DNA from: Pyrenochaeta sp. MPI-SDFR-AT-0127
Lineage: Eukaryota > Ascomycota > Dothideomycetes > Pleosporales > Cucurbitariaceae
Assembly (NCBI GenBank): GCA_020747015.1
Contig: JAGTJM010000066.1
Coordinates: 62,001 to 126,000 of the forward strand
Length of the DNA: 64,000 nucleotides
Reading direction: 5' to 3'
Shown here piece after piece: positions 35,656 through 46,994 of the stretch (its first letter is position 1; the number at the start of each line of letters is the position of its first letter). A program made the position numbers and the translations under genes. Under the pieces are notes generated by a model. That model saw only the letters and a program-made list of their open reading frames with translations. It was not told the origin of the DNA and searched no databases.

Positions 35656-36021
35656 GACAAAAGATTCTTGAACTGTTCCTGGAGTTGTGCAGGGATTTCG
35701 GGGAAGAGTAGAAATCAGGTCGGCTTCCGTATAGAGTATATTGGAGCTTGATCCTTTGCAAGATCAAGATTTGGGAGGCTAGAGTAGCTGGCGGGACGCA
35801 TCTAGGGCGCTGTCTGCTCCAAGAATGACGGTCAGTTGCGGAAGAGCCGAGATGCCAGTGGGGTTGGGTGATTGAAGGGCGCTCCACCACGATGTCATTG
35901 GGCTCAGATAAATCGATGCTCTCGGTAAAACCTTCCGCCGGCAGCATTGCAATTCGAGAAATTGATACACCAAGAGACCCCGCCAACACCCCGCATTTCG
36001 CTCACTCATGTGGATGAAGAT
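35656..36021. promoter_or_regulatory. Shared upstream region of helicase and GCN1
   Basis: A 366-bp divergent intergenic region that must carry both promoters. A GCN1-frame ATG at 35947 would add 25 residues to Gcn1. No specific operator was identified. Confidence 0.6.
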
Positions 36022-39000
36022 ATGGCTGTGAATGGGGATGCGAAGTCGCAGGCCATCAGTCGTGAGGAGCTGCGACATGGGCTCATAACAAGCTCTACAA
36101 AGCGCAGAATAGCGAAGCTGTCGGGACTGCAGCACCAGGTCACGGCTGATAGTGAGTGCGAAAACCAGGATGGGAAAGGACAACGAAAGCTGACTTGGCT
36201 CCAAAACAGCACTTGCTACAGCCGACCTTCAAGCGCTTCTAGAAACACTTTTCGAAACGTACCCGCTATACGACGACCGCGAATCGCGACGAGCCGTCGA
36301 AGAAGTGCTCAAATCACTCATAAACAGCACACATGGTAATATCGTGCTGCCACCAATTCTCAAATTTCTAAAGCAAGAATGCTCAAAGAGAGGCATAGCA
36401 CACGCCAACGCCTTCGTGTTGGTTGATTGGTGTTCGGTTTTGCTGTTGCAGTTTGCCAATTCACCAGAACGTTGGTCGCAATACGGGCTCGACGTGGCAC
36501 TTGCGAATGCACGGGTACTGGATACATGTGTGGCCGCAGGAACCGATAGACGAGCAAGCCGCATCTCCGAGTCTGCATTGGTTACGACGCGCCGAGCTCT
36601 CCGTGCCATCTTTCGCTCCGAGGCACTTGGAAAGGATGCTCTTTCTCAACTGGTCGCTGCTCTCACTGTGAAGGGCTCCGCTCCTTCAGCTGGAAATGCT
36701 GTCTTTCTCGGAGTCATTGCTGGGGTTTCATCTCGACTACCTTTCATTAGGCCATATCTGGAGAAAGTTAAGCTAGATTACTACGCTTTCTATGTACGAG
36801 AGATTGTTGGCTCCAGAAGCCAACTGCCGGATCATGTGTCCAACGCTTTGCACGACTTCTTTGACAGCTTTCCGACATTGGAAGAACTCCGCAAGGTGGT
36901 TATACCGCCTATTGAGAAGGCTTTGCTTAGGGCACCAGAAGTGGTACTAATTGATGTTATCTCGCCAATGATACTGGCCCTCCCTAAATCTATGGACCTT
37001 TCGGAGATATTGCTCGCAAACATGCTGAAACCGCTGCTCTCGAATGTTAAATCCAGCAACCCTGCTATACGAGCAGGCGTCTTACGGGCCTTCACAGCGC
37101 TGGCTTCGCGGGCACAAAGCGAGGAAATCCTCGGAGAAGTTGCGGACGAGATTCTCAACCCTCTAAAACAGGGCAAGGTGTCTGGAGTTGATCAGAAAGT
37201 ACTGCACGCACAACTCTTGTCTGCTTTGCCCGAACTTGAGTCGTTATCGAACAAGATTCCAACAGGCATTGCACCGGTGACACTCAAAGAGCCAAATGAG
37301 CCGGCTGTCATTGCTGAAGTGTCAGCCATGGTCAAGCATCTTACCTTTGCATTGGCTAACGGACTAGTTCTCGACAAGATCATTTCAGACGCTTTCATTA
37401 AGGGCATGGCGGACAAACGCGTGCCTATCAAGCGCCTCTGGGCAATTCGTGCTGCAGATATCTGGTGGAACCTCGCTGATGCCCACTACTCTCAACACGA
37501 CATACTCGCATTCTGCCAGGCTACACTTCCTAGGCTAGTTGAAATATGGCAAGAGGTGGTTGCCAACCCCATCCCAGCAACGCAAACCGGCCTGATAACC
37601 GTTGGCCATTATGTTACCGCTCTGTTACTTGACAGAGTACGCAACTCGAAGGATGACGCACTCGCCACGATCTACAAAAAGTCTGATGTGCTAACACAAT
37701 CACTTACCACACAGCCGAAGCCTTCCTTCCTCCTCAATTCAAAAGTATACTCAAAGACATCCAGTGAAGAGGATGTTATGGTTGCACTTCGTGCTTTGAC
37801 CGCCGTTGCCTCGTTCGTCGCCGAGGGATCTTGCTCAAAAGAAGTCGAAGTTGCGTGGGCACAGTCTTTTATCTTCTTCACTGTAGCACAGAGCGTGTCT
37901 GCAAAAGCAAAGTCGGCAGCTAAACAAGCGCTAACGCAAACATATCTTCGAGTATCGCCCGAGAGAATTAGTCACATCATGATCGAGGGCTTGTGGTCCT
38001 GGTACCGATCAAGCGAACAAGAAGACAAAGACAGTGCCGCCATATTATCAAAAACAAGTTCTGCTGATCTCGGTGCTATATTAGGCTGTCTGTGCTTAAC
38101 CCCAGAGACCTTGAAGAACTTCCAAACAAGTATTGATCGAGCAAGTCTGCGCAGACAAGCTCTGAACCTTGTAGTGCTGGCTAGAGCAGAGATCATACCT
38201 CGTATATCTTGGATTGATTTGTGTCTCAGAATGGGAATAGACCCGGGAAAGCTTGTGCGGGAAAATTTGAAAGAACTCGTAAACACAATCAATGATGCTA
38301 TCGAGGTACGTTGCCTTTACTGTGGTATGAGTATTTCTACTAAAGGTTGATATAGAACAATGACAATAAGGGGTTTCCCGCGATTAGCTTTGCAGCATAC
38401 AGTGCGTACACCGATATGGCTTTCGTAGCACCAGACGAGGCCTTGCCAGCCGTTGTCGCCCAATTCAGTCAAGATCTTGACCAGAAGCGGCTAGAATCCA
38501 TCGGTCCTACTGAGGCCGCCATCTTTCGTACTCCAGAAGGAACGGTTTATGTTGACGTGCTGTCAAAAAAAGCACCGACCGCCATTGACAAAAACACTAA
38601 GGACTACGACACACTGAAGTGGGAAGAGGAGTTACGGGCACAACTTGCACAAAAGAAGGGCCAAGCGAAGAAGCTTACTGCTGATGAGCAAGCCAAGGTC
38701 AGCATCCAGCTAGCCAAAGAGACAGCTATCAGACATGAAGTTGCTGCCACTGAACAGAAGATGAGAAGAGGTGTCGGTATCATTCGAAGCCTTGCAACTG
38801 GACCCCCTACAGAGGCTGAGCAATGGATGGGCCCGGCAGTGAACTTATTGATCCAATCCATCCGAGCTGGCGCTGGACTTTTGCTTGGAGACTTACCGGC
38901 AACAGCTTTCATTGCTTGTTCACAGCGAATATCGAGTCGCCTTGGTGTTCTACGGCCTTTCGTTGGTGTTGCTACATTGAGAACGATCGGCTCCATACAG

Positions 39001-42000
39001 CTGTCAAATGAGTATGAAGACGAAGATTTAGGTGGTAAGTCACACATCCACTTCATCAACTTCATTGTGCTGATTCTGCCAGATTTGGTGACACGCGTTA
39101 TGTATCGGCTTCGATTCCTGAGTGAGCAGAGACCACTAGACACTGTCTCCCTCGCATACTGCTTCCCCCTCATTTTCCTTGTGCTTGAAAAGGGTGGTAT
39201 AGGGAGGTCTTCAAGTGAAGAGACCGACGAACAACTCATTCTAGCCATAGAGATCTTAGCTTTCCATACCAATTCTTGTAGGTGCTTAACGACGTCTTCT
39301 TTCCGTTACCCTGCTAATAGTTGTATCAGGTGCCGATAGACGTCTTCCACGCAAGAATCTGCTTGAAACACTTGTCTGGTCTATGCAGCGATACCAACAG
39401 CATTACAAGCTGATCAAAGATTGCATAACAGACCTTGCTAGCGGTCTCGCCCCTACTATCACAAATGAGGAATTAGGTGCTTTGCTTCGCGGTACTATCG
39501 TACCGGAACCATCTGTGCGCACGGCAACGCTGCAAGCAATCGATGCCGAACTCGATATGAACGATCTAAAGTTCAGCGAGGAAATCTGGATCGCATGCCA
39601 TGATGATGTTGCAGAGAATGTTGAGCTTGCACGGACTATCTGGGACGAAAATGAACTTGAGCTAAGAGCGGAAGGAGGAAGTCAAATGCTTCCCTACCTT
39701 GACTCCACTGATAAGCAACTCAGAAGAGCGGCGTCTCGTTCCATCGGTGAAGTAATTGTTGCTTTTCCACATATATTCGATCACCTTCTCAAAACCCTAC
39801 AAGCTTCGTATGAAGAAAAGGCAAAACCACGAGTCCCAGAGCGTGACGAGTATGGCATGCCACGAAAAAACGACCTCCGGGACCCTTGGGAAAGCAGAGA
39901 TGGTATTGCACTTGCGTTCAAAGAGATGACACCTGGGTTCAAGCCTGATCAGCTGGTAGAATTTTTAAAGTTTATGGTTTACCAAGGTCCACTTGGAGAT
40001 CGAAGCTCAGTTGTACGAGAGGAAATGATCGAAGCGGCCACATCAGTTATTACCACTAATGCCCAAACCAAGGTGGAACCTCTGATGGAGCTATTTGAAA
40101 CTGCTTTAGAAAGTCCAGATCGTAAATCAGAGATGTACGACCAGGTCAACGAAGCCGTCATCATTCTATACGGTGCCCTGGGTCGCCACTTGAAGACAGG
40201 GGACAAGCGTGTGCCAAAGGTCGTCCAGAGACTGTTGGCAACTCTGAGCACACCCTCCGAGACTGTTCAATACGCTGTTGCCCAATGCCTGCCGCCGCTG
40301 ATTCAAACTTCGGAACAAGAATTATCGACGTACATCGACCAGATGATGGAGCAATTACTTCAATCAAAAAAATACGCTGCACGGCGCGGTGCCGCCTATG
40401 GGCTTGCCGGAATTGTCCGCGGAAAAGGTCTCGGAGTCCTGAAAGAATATCGTATCATTTCTACACTTAAAGGAGCAACCGAGAACAAGAAAGATGTAGG
40501 GCAGAGACAAGGCGTGTTTTTAGCATACGAACTTTTATCGCTTATCCTAGGCCGCTTGTTCGAGCCATACGTTATCCAACTTGTTCCACAGCTGCTTGTA
40601 GGCTTTGGCGATACAAGTGCAGACGTTCGGGAGGCTTGTCTTGATGCAGCAAAGACATGTTTTTCCACTCTCAGCTCCTTCGGTGTGAAGCAGGTTTTGC
40701 CAATTCTTCTTGAAGGTCTCGACGAGCAGCAATGGCGAAGCAAGAAGGGAGCTTGTGACTCACTTGGTGCTATGGCATACTTGGATCCAAATCAACTCGC
40801 CTTGAGCTTGCCTGAGATCATCCCCCCTCTAACAACCGTCTTGACGGACAGTCACAAAGAAGTTCGGTCCTCCGCAAATCGCAGCTTACAACGCTTTGGT
40901 GAGGTCATCAGCAACCCTGAAATCAAGAGCGTCGTCAACATTCTTCTTAAGGCACTCAGTGATCCCACCAAGCACACCGACGATGCTCTTGAAGCTCTAA
41001 TTAAGATTCAATTTGCTCATTTCCTGGATGCTCCGTCTCTTGCTCTCGTGGTTCGTATTTTGGAGCGAGGTCTAGGGGATCGATCAGGAACGAAGCGCAA
41101 GTCTGCACAAATTATTGGCAGTTTAGCGTATCTTACCGAGCGGAGAGATCTAGTATCGCATCTGCCAATCCTTGTTGCAGGCTTGCGGGTAGCAGTTGTG
41201 GATCCCGTACCCACTACTCGTGCGACAGCCTCAAAGGCTCTCGGTTCGCTCATGGAGAAGCTTGGAGAGGATGCTTTGCCAGACCTTATACCAAGTCTCA
41301 TGTCTACCCTCAAATCCGATACCGGAGCTGGAGACAGACTCGGTTCTGCGCAGGCTCTTTCCGAGGTACTTGCTGGTCTTGGAACTGGGCGTCTGGAAGA
41401 GACGCTCCCAAGCATCCTGCAAAATGTGGCAAGCAACAAACCTTCAGTGCGAGAGGGTTTCATGTCACTCTTCATCTTTTTGCCTGCTTGCTTCGGGAAC
41501 AGCTTTGCAAACTATCTTAGCAAAATTATTCCCCCAATCCTTGGCGGTCTTGCTGACGATGTCGAATCCATAAGAGAAACTGCGCTGCGTGCTGGTCGGC
41601 TCCTGGTCAAGAACTTCGCCACCAAGGCCATCGATCTTCTACTACCTGAGCTTGAGAGAGGTCTTGCAGACGACAGTCATCGTATACGTCTCAGCTCTGT
41701 GGAGCTTGTTGGAGACCTGCTCTTCAATCTTACTGGCATTAGTGGCAAGGAAGAGGAAGCCGAGGAAGGAGCGAAGGAGGCCGGACAATCTTTGCTTGAA
41801 GTCCTCGGTGAAGAGAAGCGGAACAAGGTCTTATCTGCTCTCTACATATGCAGATGCGATACATCTGGTCTCGTCCGCACCGCGTCTATCAACGTTTGGA
41901 AGGCATTGGTTGCTTCACCTCGTACTTTGCGCGAGCTTGTCCCTACGCTTACTCAGCTTATTATTCGGCGCCTGGCCAGTTCGAACATGGAGCAAAAGGT

Positions 42001-44333
42001 CATTGCAGGTAACGCGCTGGGAGAGCTGATACGAAAGGCAGGCGATGGCGTGCTGGCAACTCTACTGCCTACCCTCGAAGAAGGCTTGCACACTACCGAT
42101 ACTGATGCCAAACAAGGTATCTGCATCGCCCTTCGCGAACTAATTGCTTCCGCTTCGCCCGAGCAGATTGAAGATTACGAGAAGACCTTGATACAAGTGG
42201 TAAGGACCGCATTGGTGGACCCGAACATCGATGTACGAGAAGCCGCTGCGGAAGCCTTTGATGCTCTACAGCAGATACTTGGCAAGAGGGCCGTCGATCA
42301 GGTCTTGCCATATCTACTCAGTCTACTACGTGCTGAAGAAGATGCTCAAAACGCGCTTTCTGCCCTCCTTACCCTGCTTACCGACCAAGCACGATCTAAC
42401 ATTATCCTACCCAATCTTCTTCCGACGCTGCTCACTTCTCCGATGTCTGCATTCAACGCCAGGGCAATTGCCTCATTAGCTGAGGTAGCAAGCTCCGCCA
42501 TGACTAGGAGACTATCAAACATCCTCAACACTATTATGGACAACATTATTGCCTCGAACGACGAGAACCTTCGGGTAGAGCTGCAGTCATCATTCGACAC
42601 GGTGCTTTTGTCTGTTGATGAATTCGATGGACTCAACACCGCCATGAGTGTTATGCTTGCCTTGTCCAAACATGACGATGAGCGAAGACGTGCGCGCGCT
42701 GATATGCACCTGGCCAAGTTCTTCGCTGAGTCAGAGGTCGACTTCTCGAGATACTACCCTGACCTCATCCGTGCACTCCTCATATCCTTTGACGATGGCG
42801 ATAAGGACGTAGTCAAGGCAGCATGGACTGCGCTCAGTACGCTGACCACAAAGCGACTGCGAAAAGAAGAGATGGAGTCATTGGTTATCTCTACCAGGCA
42901 GACGCTCAGCCAAGTTGGTGTGGCTGGCGCAGACCTTCCAGGCTTCTCCCTTCCGAAGGGTATCAACGCCATTCTACCTATCTTTCTGCAAGGCCTGATG
43001 AATGGCTCAGTAGAGCAACGAACACAAGCTGCTTTGGCTATATCTGATGTCATTGACCGCACCAGCGCAAAGGCACTCCAACCGTTTGTCGCTCAGATAA
43101 CAGGACCCCTTATTCGAGTGGTCACAGAGCGTTCGACAGAGGTTAAGGCAGCTATTCTTCTCACTCTGAACAACCTGCTTGAAAAGATCCCAGCGTTTCT
43201 CAAACCCTTCTTGCCTCAGCTTCAGCGAACGTTTGCGAAGTCACTTGCAGACACATCATCTGATGTACTGCGAGCACGAGCGGCCAAGGCGCTGGGTACT
43301 TTGATCAAATTGACGCCAAGGGTCGATCCTCTTATTGCTGAGCTCGTCACCGGTTCCAAGACTAGCGATGAAGCAGTGAAAAATGCCATGTTAAAAGCTT
43401 TGTTTGAAGTGGTAAGCAAGGCCGGTAAGAACATGAACGACGCGAGCAGGAACGCAATCTTGAGTCTCATCGATACGGAAAGTGATGACTCCAATGGTGA
43501 GCTACCCGAGTACAGACTCTGGTACCATGAGTATCTGAGCTAACAACTTTGTAGAAGCAATGGCGATTACCAGTGCTCGCCTTCTGGGGGCTCTGATTAG
43601 CTGCCTGCCGGGAGATATTGCCACCAGCCTTCTTAAGACTCGCGTTCTCACGACTCACTTCAGCCGAGCTTCGGTCCTAGCTTTGAACGCCATCTTACTC
43701 GACGCTCCAAGTGCTCTCACGGAAGCGGTTGCGGATGACACAGTCTCCGTCATCTGCCAAGGTATTGCACACTCGCAGCCGTTCATCTCAGATAACGCAG
43801 TCCTCGCAGCAGGCAAGTATCTCCTTGGAGAGAAGATGATCAAGACATTCGAGCACACAAAGCCGATATTTGAAGCCCTCGCACCAGTCATTGAGCCTGG
43901 CCACCCAGTTGACACAAGGCGTCTGGCGCTCGTCGTACTCCGAACTGTTGCCAGAGAGCACAACGACCTCGTCCGCCCACACATTCCGCTCGTGATTCCT
44001 TCGGTGTTTGCATCAGTTCGTGACCCCGTTATTCCTGTCAAGCTTTCAGCGGAAGCAGCCTTCCTTACTATCTTCTCGGTTGTCGACGAGGAGAGCGCAG
44101 TATTTGACAAGTACATGGCTGGGCCTGGTAAAGTTCTGTCAGCTGGTCAGCAGCGCAGCATGGGTGACTATTTCAAGAGAGTAGCGTTACGATTAGCGGG
44201 TCAGGCTAGGGAGAGGAGAGAGGCTGAAGGTGGAACAGGTGGCCTCGGCTTGTCGAGTGATGAGGTGGAGGACGAAAGGGAGATTTGGAGCGTTGGGAAA
44301 GTGGAGCTGGGAGATGTGTTTGGGGACGACTAG
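36022..44333 (+). CDS. GCN1: Gcn1, HEAT-repeat ribosome-binding activator of Gcn2
   Basis: Six exons (36022-36151, 36210-38305, 38356-39034, 39083-39277, 39330-43496, 43555-44333) splice in frame to 2681 aa, almost exactly the yeast Gcn1 size (2672). The protein is built of HEAT repeats throughout. The centre has the eEF3-like region with ARRGAAYGLAGIVRGKGLG, DRSSVVREEMIEAATSVI and GFGDTSADVREACLDAAK, the classical Gcn1 core. The C-terminal third includes the RWD-binding region needed for Gcn2. Gcn1 with Gcn20 senses stalled or collided ribosomes and passes the uncharged-tRNA signal to the eIF2alpha kinase Gcn2, starting general amino-acid control. All introns are 48-58 bp. The last one (43497-43554) contains an in-frame stop if retained, which would truncate the final 259 residues. 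ATG 36022 was chosen; 35947 is an in-frame alternative. Confidence 0.96.
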
Positions 44334-44879
44334 GTATGTCGGGGAAGCAGGACGGGCGAAGTCTTTCTTAAAAAATGGTCGTGGTTGTGATGTGAAAAAA
44401 AGCAATTGCAGAGAGGGAGTGAGATTATCAGAAGTACTTCAGGATATTGTATGAATGCATAGCGTATTGGTGCTTACTAGTGAACAAGCCAACCAAGCGT
44501 GGCCATTGGCATCACCATGGGCGGAATGTCATGAATGGTGGTTCGTTTCAGGCTCCATGTTCTCTCTTCGCTACCCCAGAAAGCCGTTGGCGACGATCTC
44601 CGCTAATCCACCCTCGTTCACTTGCACCCAGCGCGACGATTCCATCAGCGCATGCCCCGCACACGGCCTCTCACAGCCAGCTCTCATCGTAAAACATTAC
44701 CGGCGCCCTCTGCGACCCCCACAGAGCCCTCGTATACACGCCCAGCGCCCCCCAGCGCCGTCCCGCCCTCTTTGCGGCGGCCGCAACTAGCAACGGACCG
44801 CAGGGCAGCAGAGCCCGACCACGCGTAACACGACATTCCAGCCCATTGAGCGCGCCCACGGCGCATACCCAGCGCCAAC
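44334..44879. other. Intergenic GCN1 / HFI1
   Basis: 3' flank of GCN1 and 5' flank of HFI1. Pro/Arg-coding GC-rich frames near 44620-44830 look like random open frames in GC-rich leader DNA. No gene called. Confidence 0.6.
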
Positions 44880-46321
44880 ATGGCAGGCACAATACGGCCA
44901 AACGACATGAATGTATCCACGACGCCGACCCTGTCTTCAAACACGCTTCCCAGCCTCTCCTCTCTTCAGACGGACCTCGCAAAGAAACCGGCGGTGCCCC
45001 GGACCCCCCGTGTAGACGTCGAGCCACTGTACACAGCCGTCAAAGGTGCCATAAGCGATGCAGACTGGACAATCTACAAGACATCACTGTCCTCCTTCCT
45101 GTTGGGCAACTTGAACCAAGAAGAGCTCACTTTCAAGCTCTCCAAGATCCTCACCACCCCTGCGCTCGAACATGCCCACAATGCTCTTTTCACAGCAATA
45201 TATGCCAACATATGGCGCGACACCCCGGAGGCGGGCATCGCTAGCTGGGTGTCAAGCAGCGACAAGCCGACCAGTGGGACCGTCAAGGGCACTGGGGATG
45301 AGAGCGAGAAGAGGCTAAAGTACGAAGTCATGCAGCTGAGCAGACGGGAGAGGAAAAGGCTAAAGACCATACCGGCGGGAGATGGTGGCGGGGCTGGAGC
45401 AGCGGCCGACGCAGGAATGGCAGGCGTTGGGGCGTTGGGTCCGGTGCAGGAGTATGTAGATGCGAGGAGGGTCAAGCAGCTAGAGGTTGGGCCGAGCAGT
45501 ACGCAAGGTGGAGGCTTCGGAAAGACGAGTATGCCCACACCCCTTTTCCTACTTCCTGTTTCTCTCAAATGCTGGTTGCTTGCTGACCTAGGGTAGATTG
45601 GGATCTTGAAATCCGCAAACGCTACACCTCCGCCCTCTACGTCGAGACACACGAATTCCCAACCGCAACAACAATATCATATCGCCTCCTCCCCATATGC
45701 TACGAATTCGGGCTGCCACAAGGCCATACCGCAGACTGCCCAGACTACCTCAACATCGCCACGGAGACCTACATAAAGGAAGCTCTAGCAAACTTGCTAG
45801 GCAAAGTGAGCACTAATGGACCCGGATATGTAAGGACTGGAGAGTTCAAGAAAAAGGTAGAACGAGAAGAACGCATGGTTGAAAGGGGCGAATTGGCAAG
45901 GGGCAACGGAGGAGAATTGCCAGTGGAGAGCGAGGAGAGACGGAAGAGGAAGCTTTTATGCATGGAGGACCTAAGATTAGCTTTGGATCTCGGCGACAGC
46001 TATCTCGGCCAGACACCCTTGCTCGCCGGATCTATCACGCACAGTCGGTTCTTAGATACACACGGTATTGAAGAAATCTACGACCCGAGCCCTAGCTCGA
46101 AACCGCTTACGAACGGGGCACTTGCGAATGGCGTCCATGATGCGTCCATTAGCCGTGTCAAGCACATGGTTAACGGTGAGACTTGGAGCGTGGATTTCGG
46201 ATTTGGAGATCCGATGCAACTTGAGGATGAGTTCGGAATAAATTGGCAAGGGGGAAGCGTGCAGGACATCACAGAACTCGACAACGCGCTTGATGATGTC
46301 CTGAACCTCGGCGACCTCTAA
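44880..46321 (+). CDS. HFI1: SAGA coactivator subunit Hfi1/Ada1
   Basis: Two exons (44880-45528, 45597-46321) around a 68-bp intron give 457 aa (yeast Hfi1 is 488). After a Thr/Ser/Pro-rich start, the SAGA-Tad1 domain begins near residue 42 (RVDVEPLYTAVKGAISDADW, LSSFLLGNLNQEELTFKL), followed by LSRRERKRLKTIP. The second exon continues with WDLEIRKRYTSALYVETHEF and an acidic end. Hfi1 pairs through a histone fold with Taf12 and keeps the SAGA acetyltransferase/TBP-delivery complex intact in the nucleus. The Gly/Ala-rich stretch near residues 165-185 is a low-complexity linker. It lies downstream of GCN1 on the same strand and converges with PRP6. The codon split A|AT at the intron restores an Asn before WDLE, supporting the splice. 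Confidence 0.9.
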
Positions 46322-46994
46322 TCCGTACAACAGGAGCTGAAATTAGTGATCTTTTCTTGTTCATCTTCGCGTTATAAAGCATGCAAAAACACAGACCTAG
46401 TCGTTTGTGCATGTGTATGGCGCATGTGGGATTTTGGATATACAAACAGGCGTTACGGTTTGGGTTGGTTGGGCTGGGATGATACCCTGTTTGAGCATCA
46501 GCACGGGCATTTGGAATTTTTACTATGTTTGTTACGACTCTGCGCCTTTGTTTCTACTATAGCATTTGATCGGGCAAGGAACTGTTGGGCCAAAAGTTTG
46601 GTGGTCATAGCAAGTTCGTTCTGAGATTTAGATTGTAACTCTGATTTTATCCCCTCGCGATGTTAAAATGTAAAGACCGCGTGGCTTTCTCTACAGTTCC
46701 TTATTATAAGCGCATCTGGAAACATTGTAACCTCATTCACATCAGGAAGAGCATGAATGAAATATGAGCACAAGAATGGCCATGCCGTCTAAAAATGGGC
46801 AAGACACATGTTACCCCTATCTTTCTTCACTCCACGTTTTTATAACACTAACCCGTAATAATACACAATCCACAAGAAAGCTCTTGTGGGACCATCCAGC
46901 AAGTTCGCGTCAGAACGTCAAGCTACAGTCAATTGCCCCAAGATACGCTCTAGCCTGGTCATCACTCAGCATTGCCACGCCATACACAGCTTCT
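46322..46994. other. Convergent intergenic region HFI1 / PRP6
   Basis: Only 3' flanks of two convergent genes. No gene or repeat seen. Confidence 0.6.

Noticed and set aside
38604..39272. 222-codon minus-strand frame
   Set aside because: Shadow of GCN1 exons on the other strand; Ser/Arg-biased and without family resemblance.
44671..45027. Minus-strand 118-codon frame over the HFI1 start
   Set aside because: Antisense of the HFI1 leader and first codons; Gly/Arg/Ala bias of GC-rich DNA.
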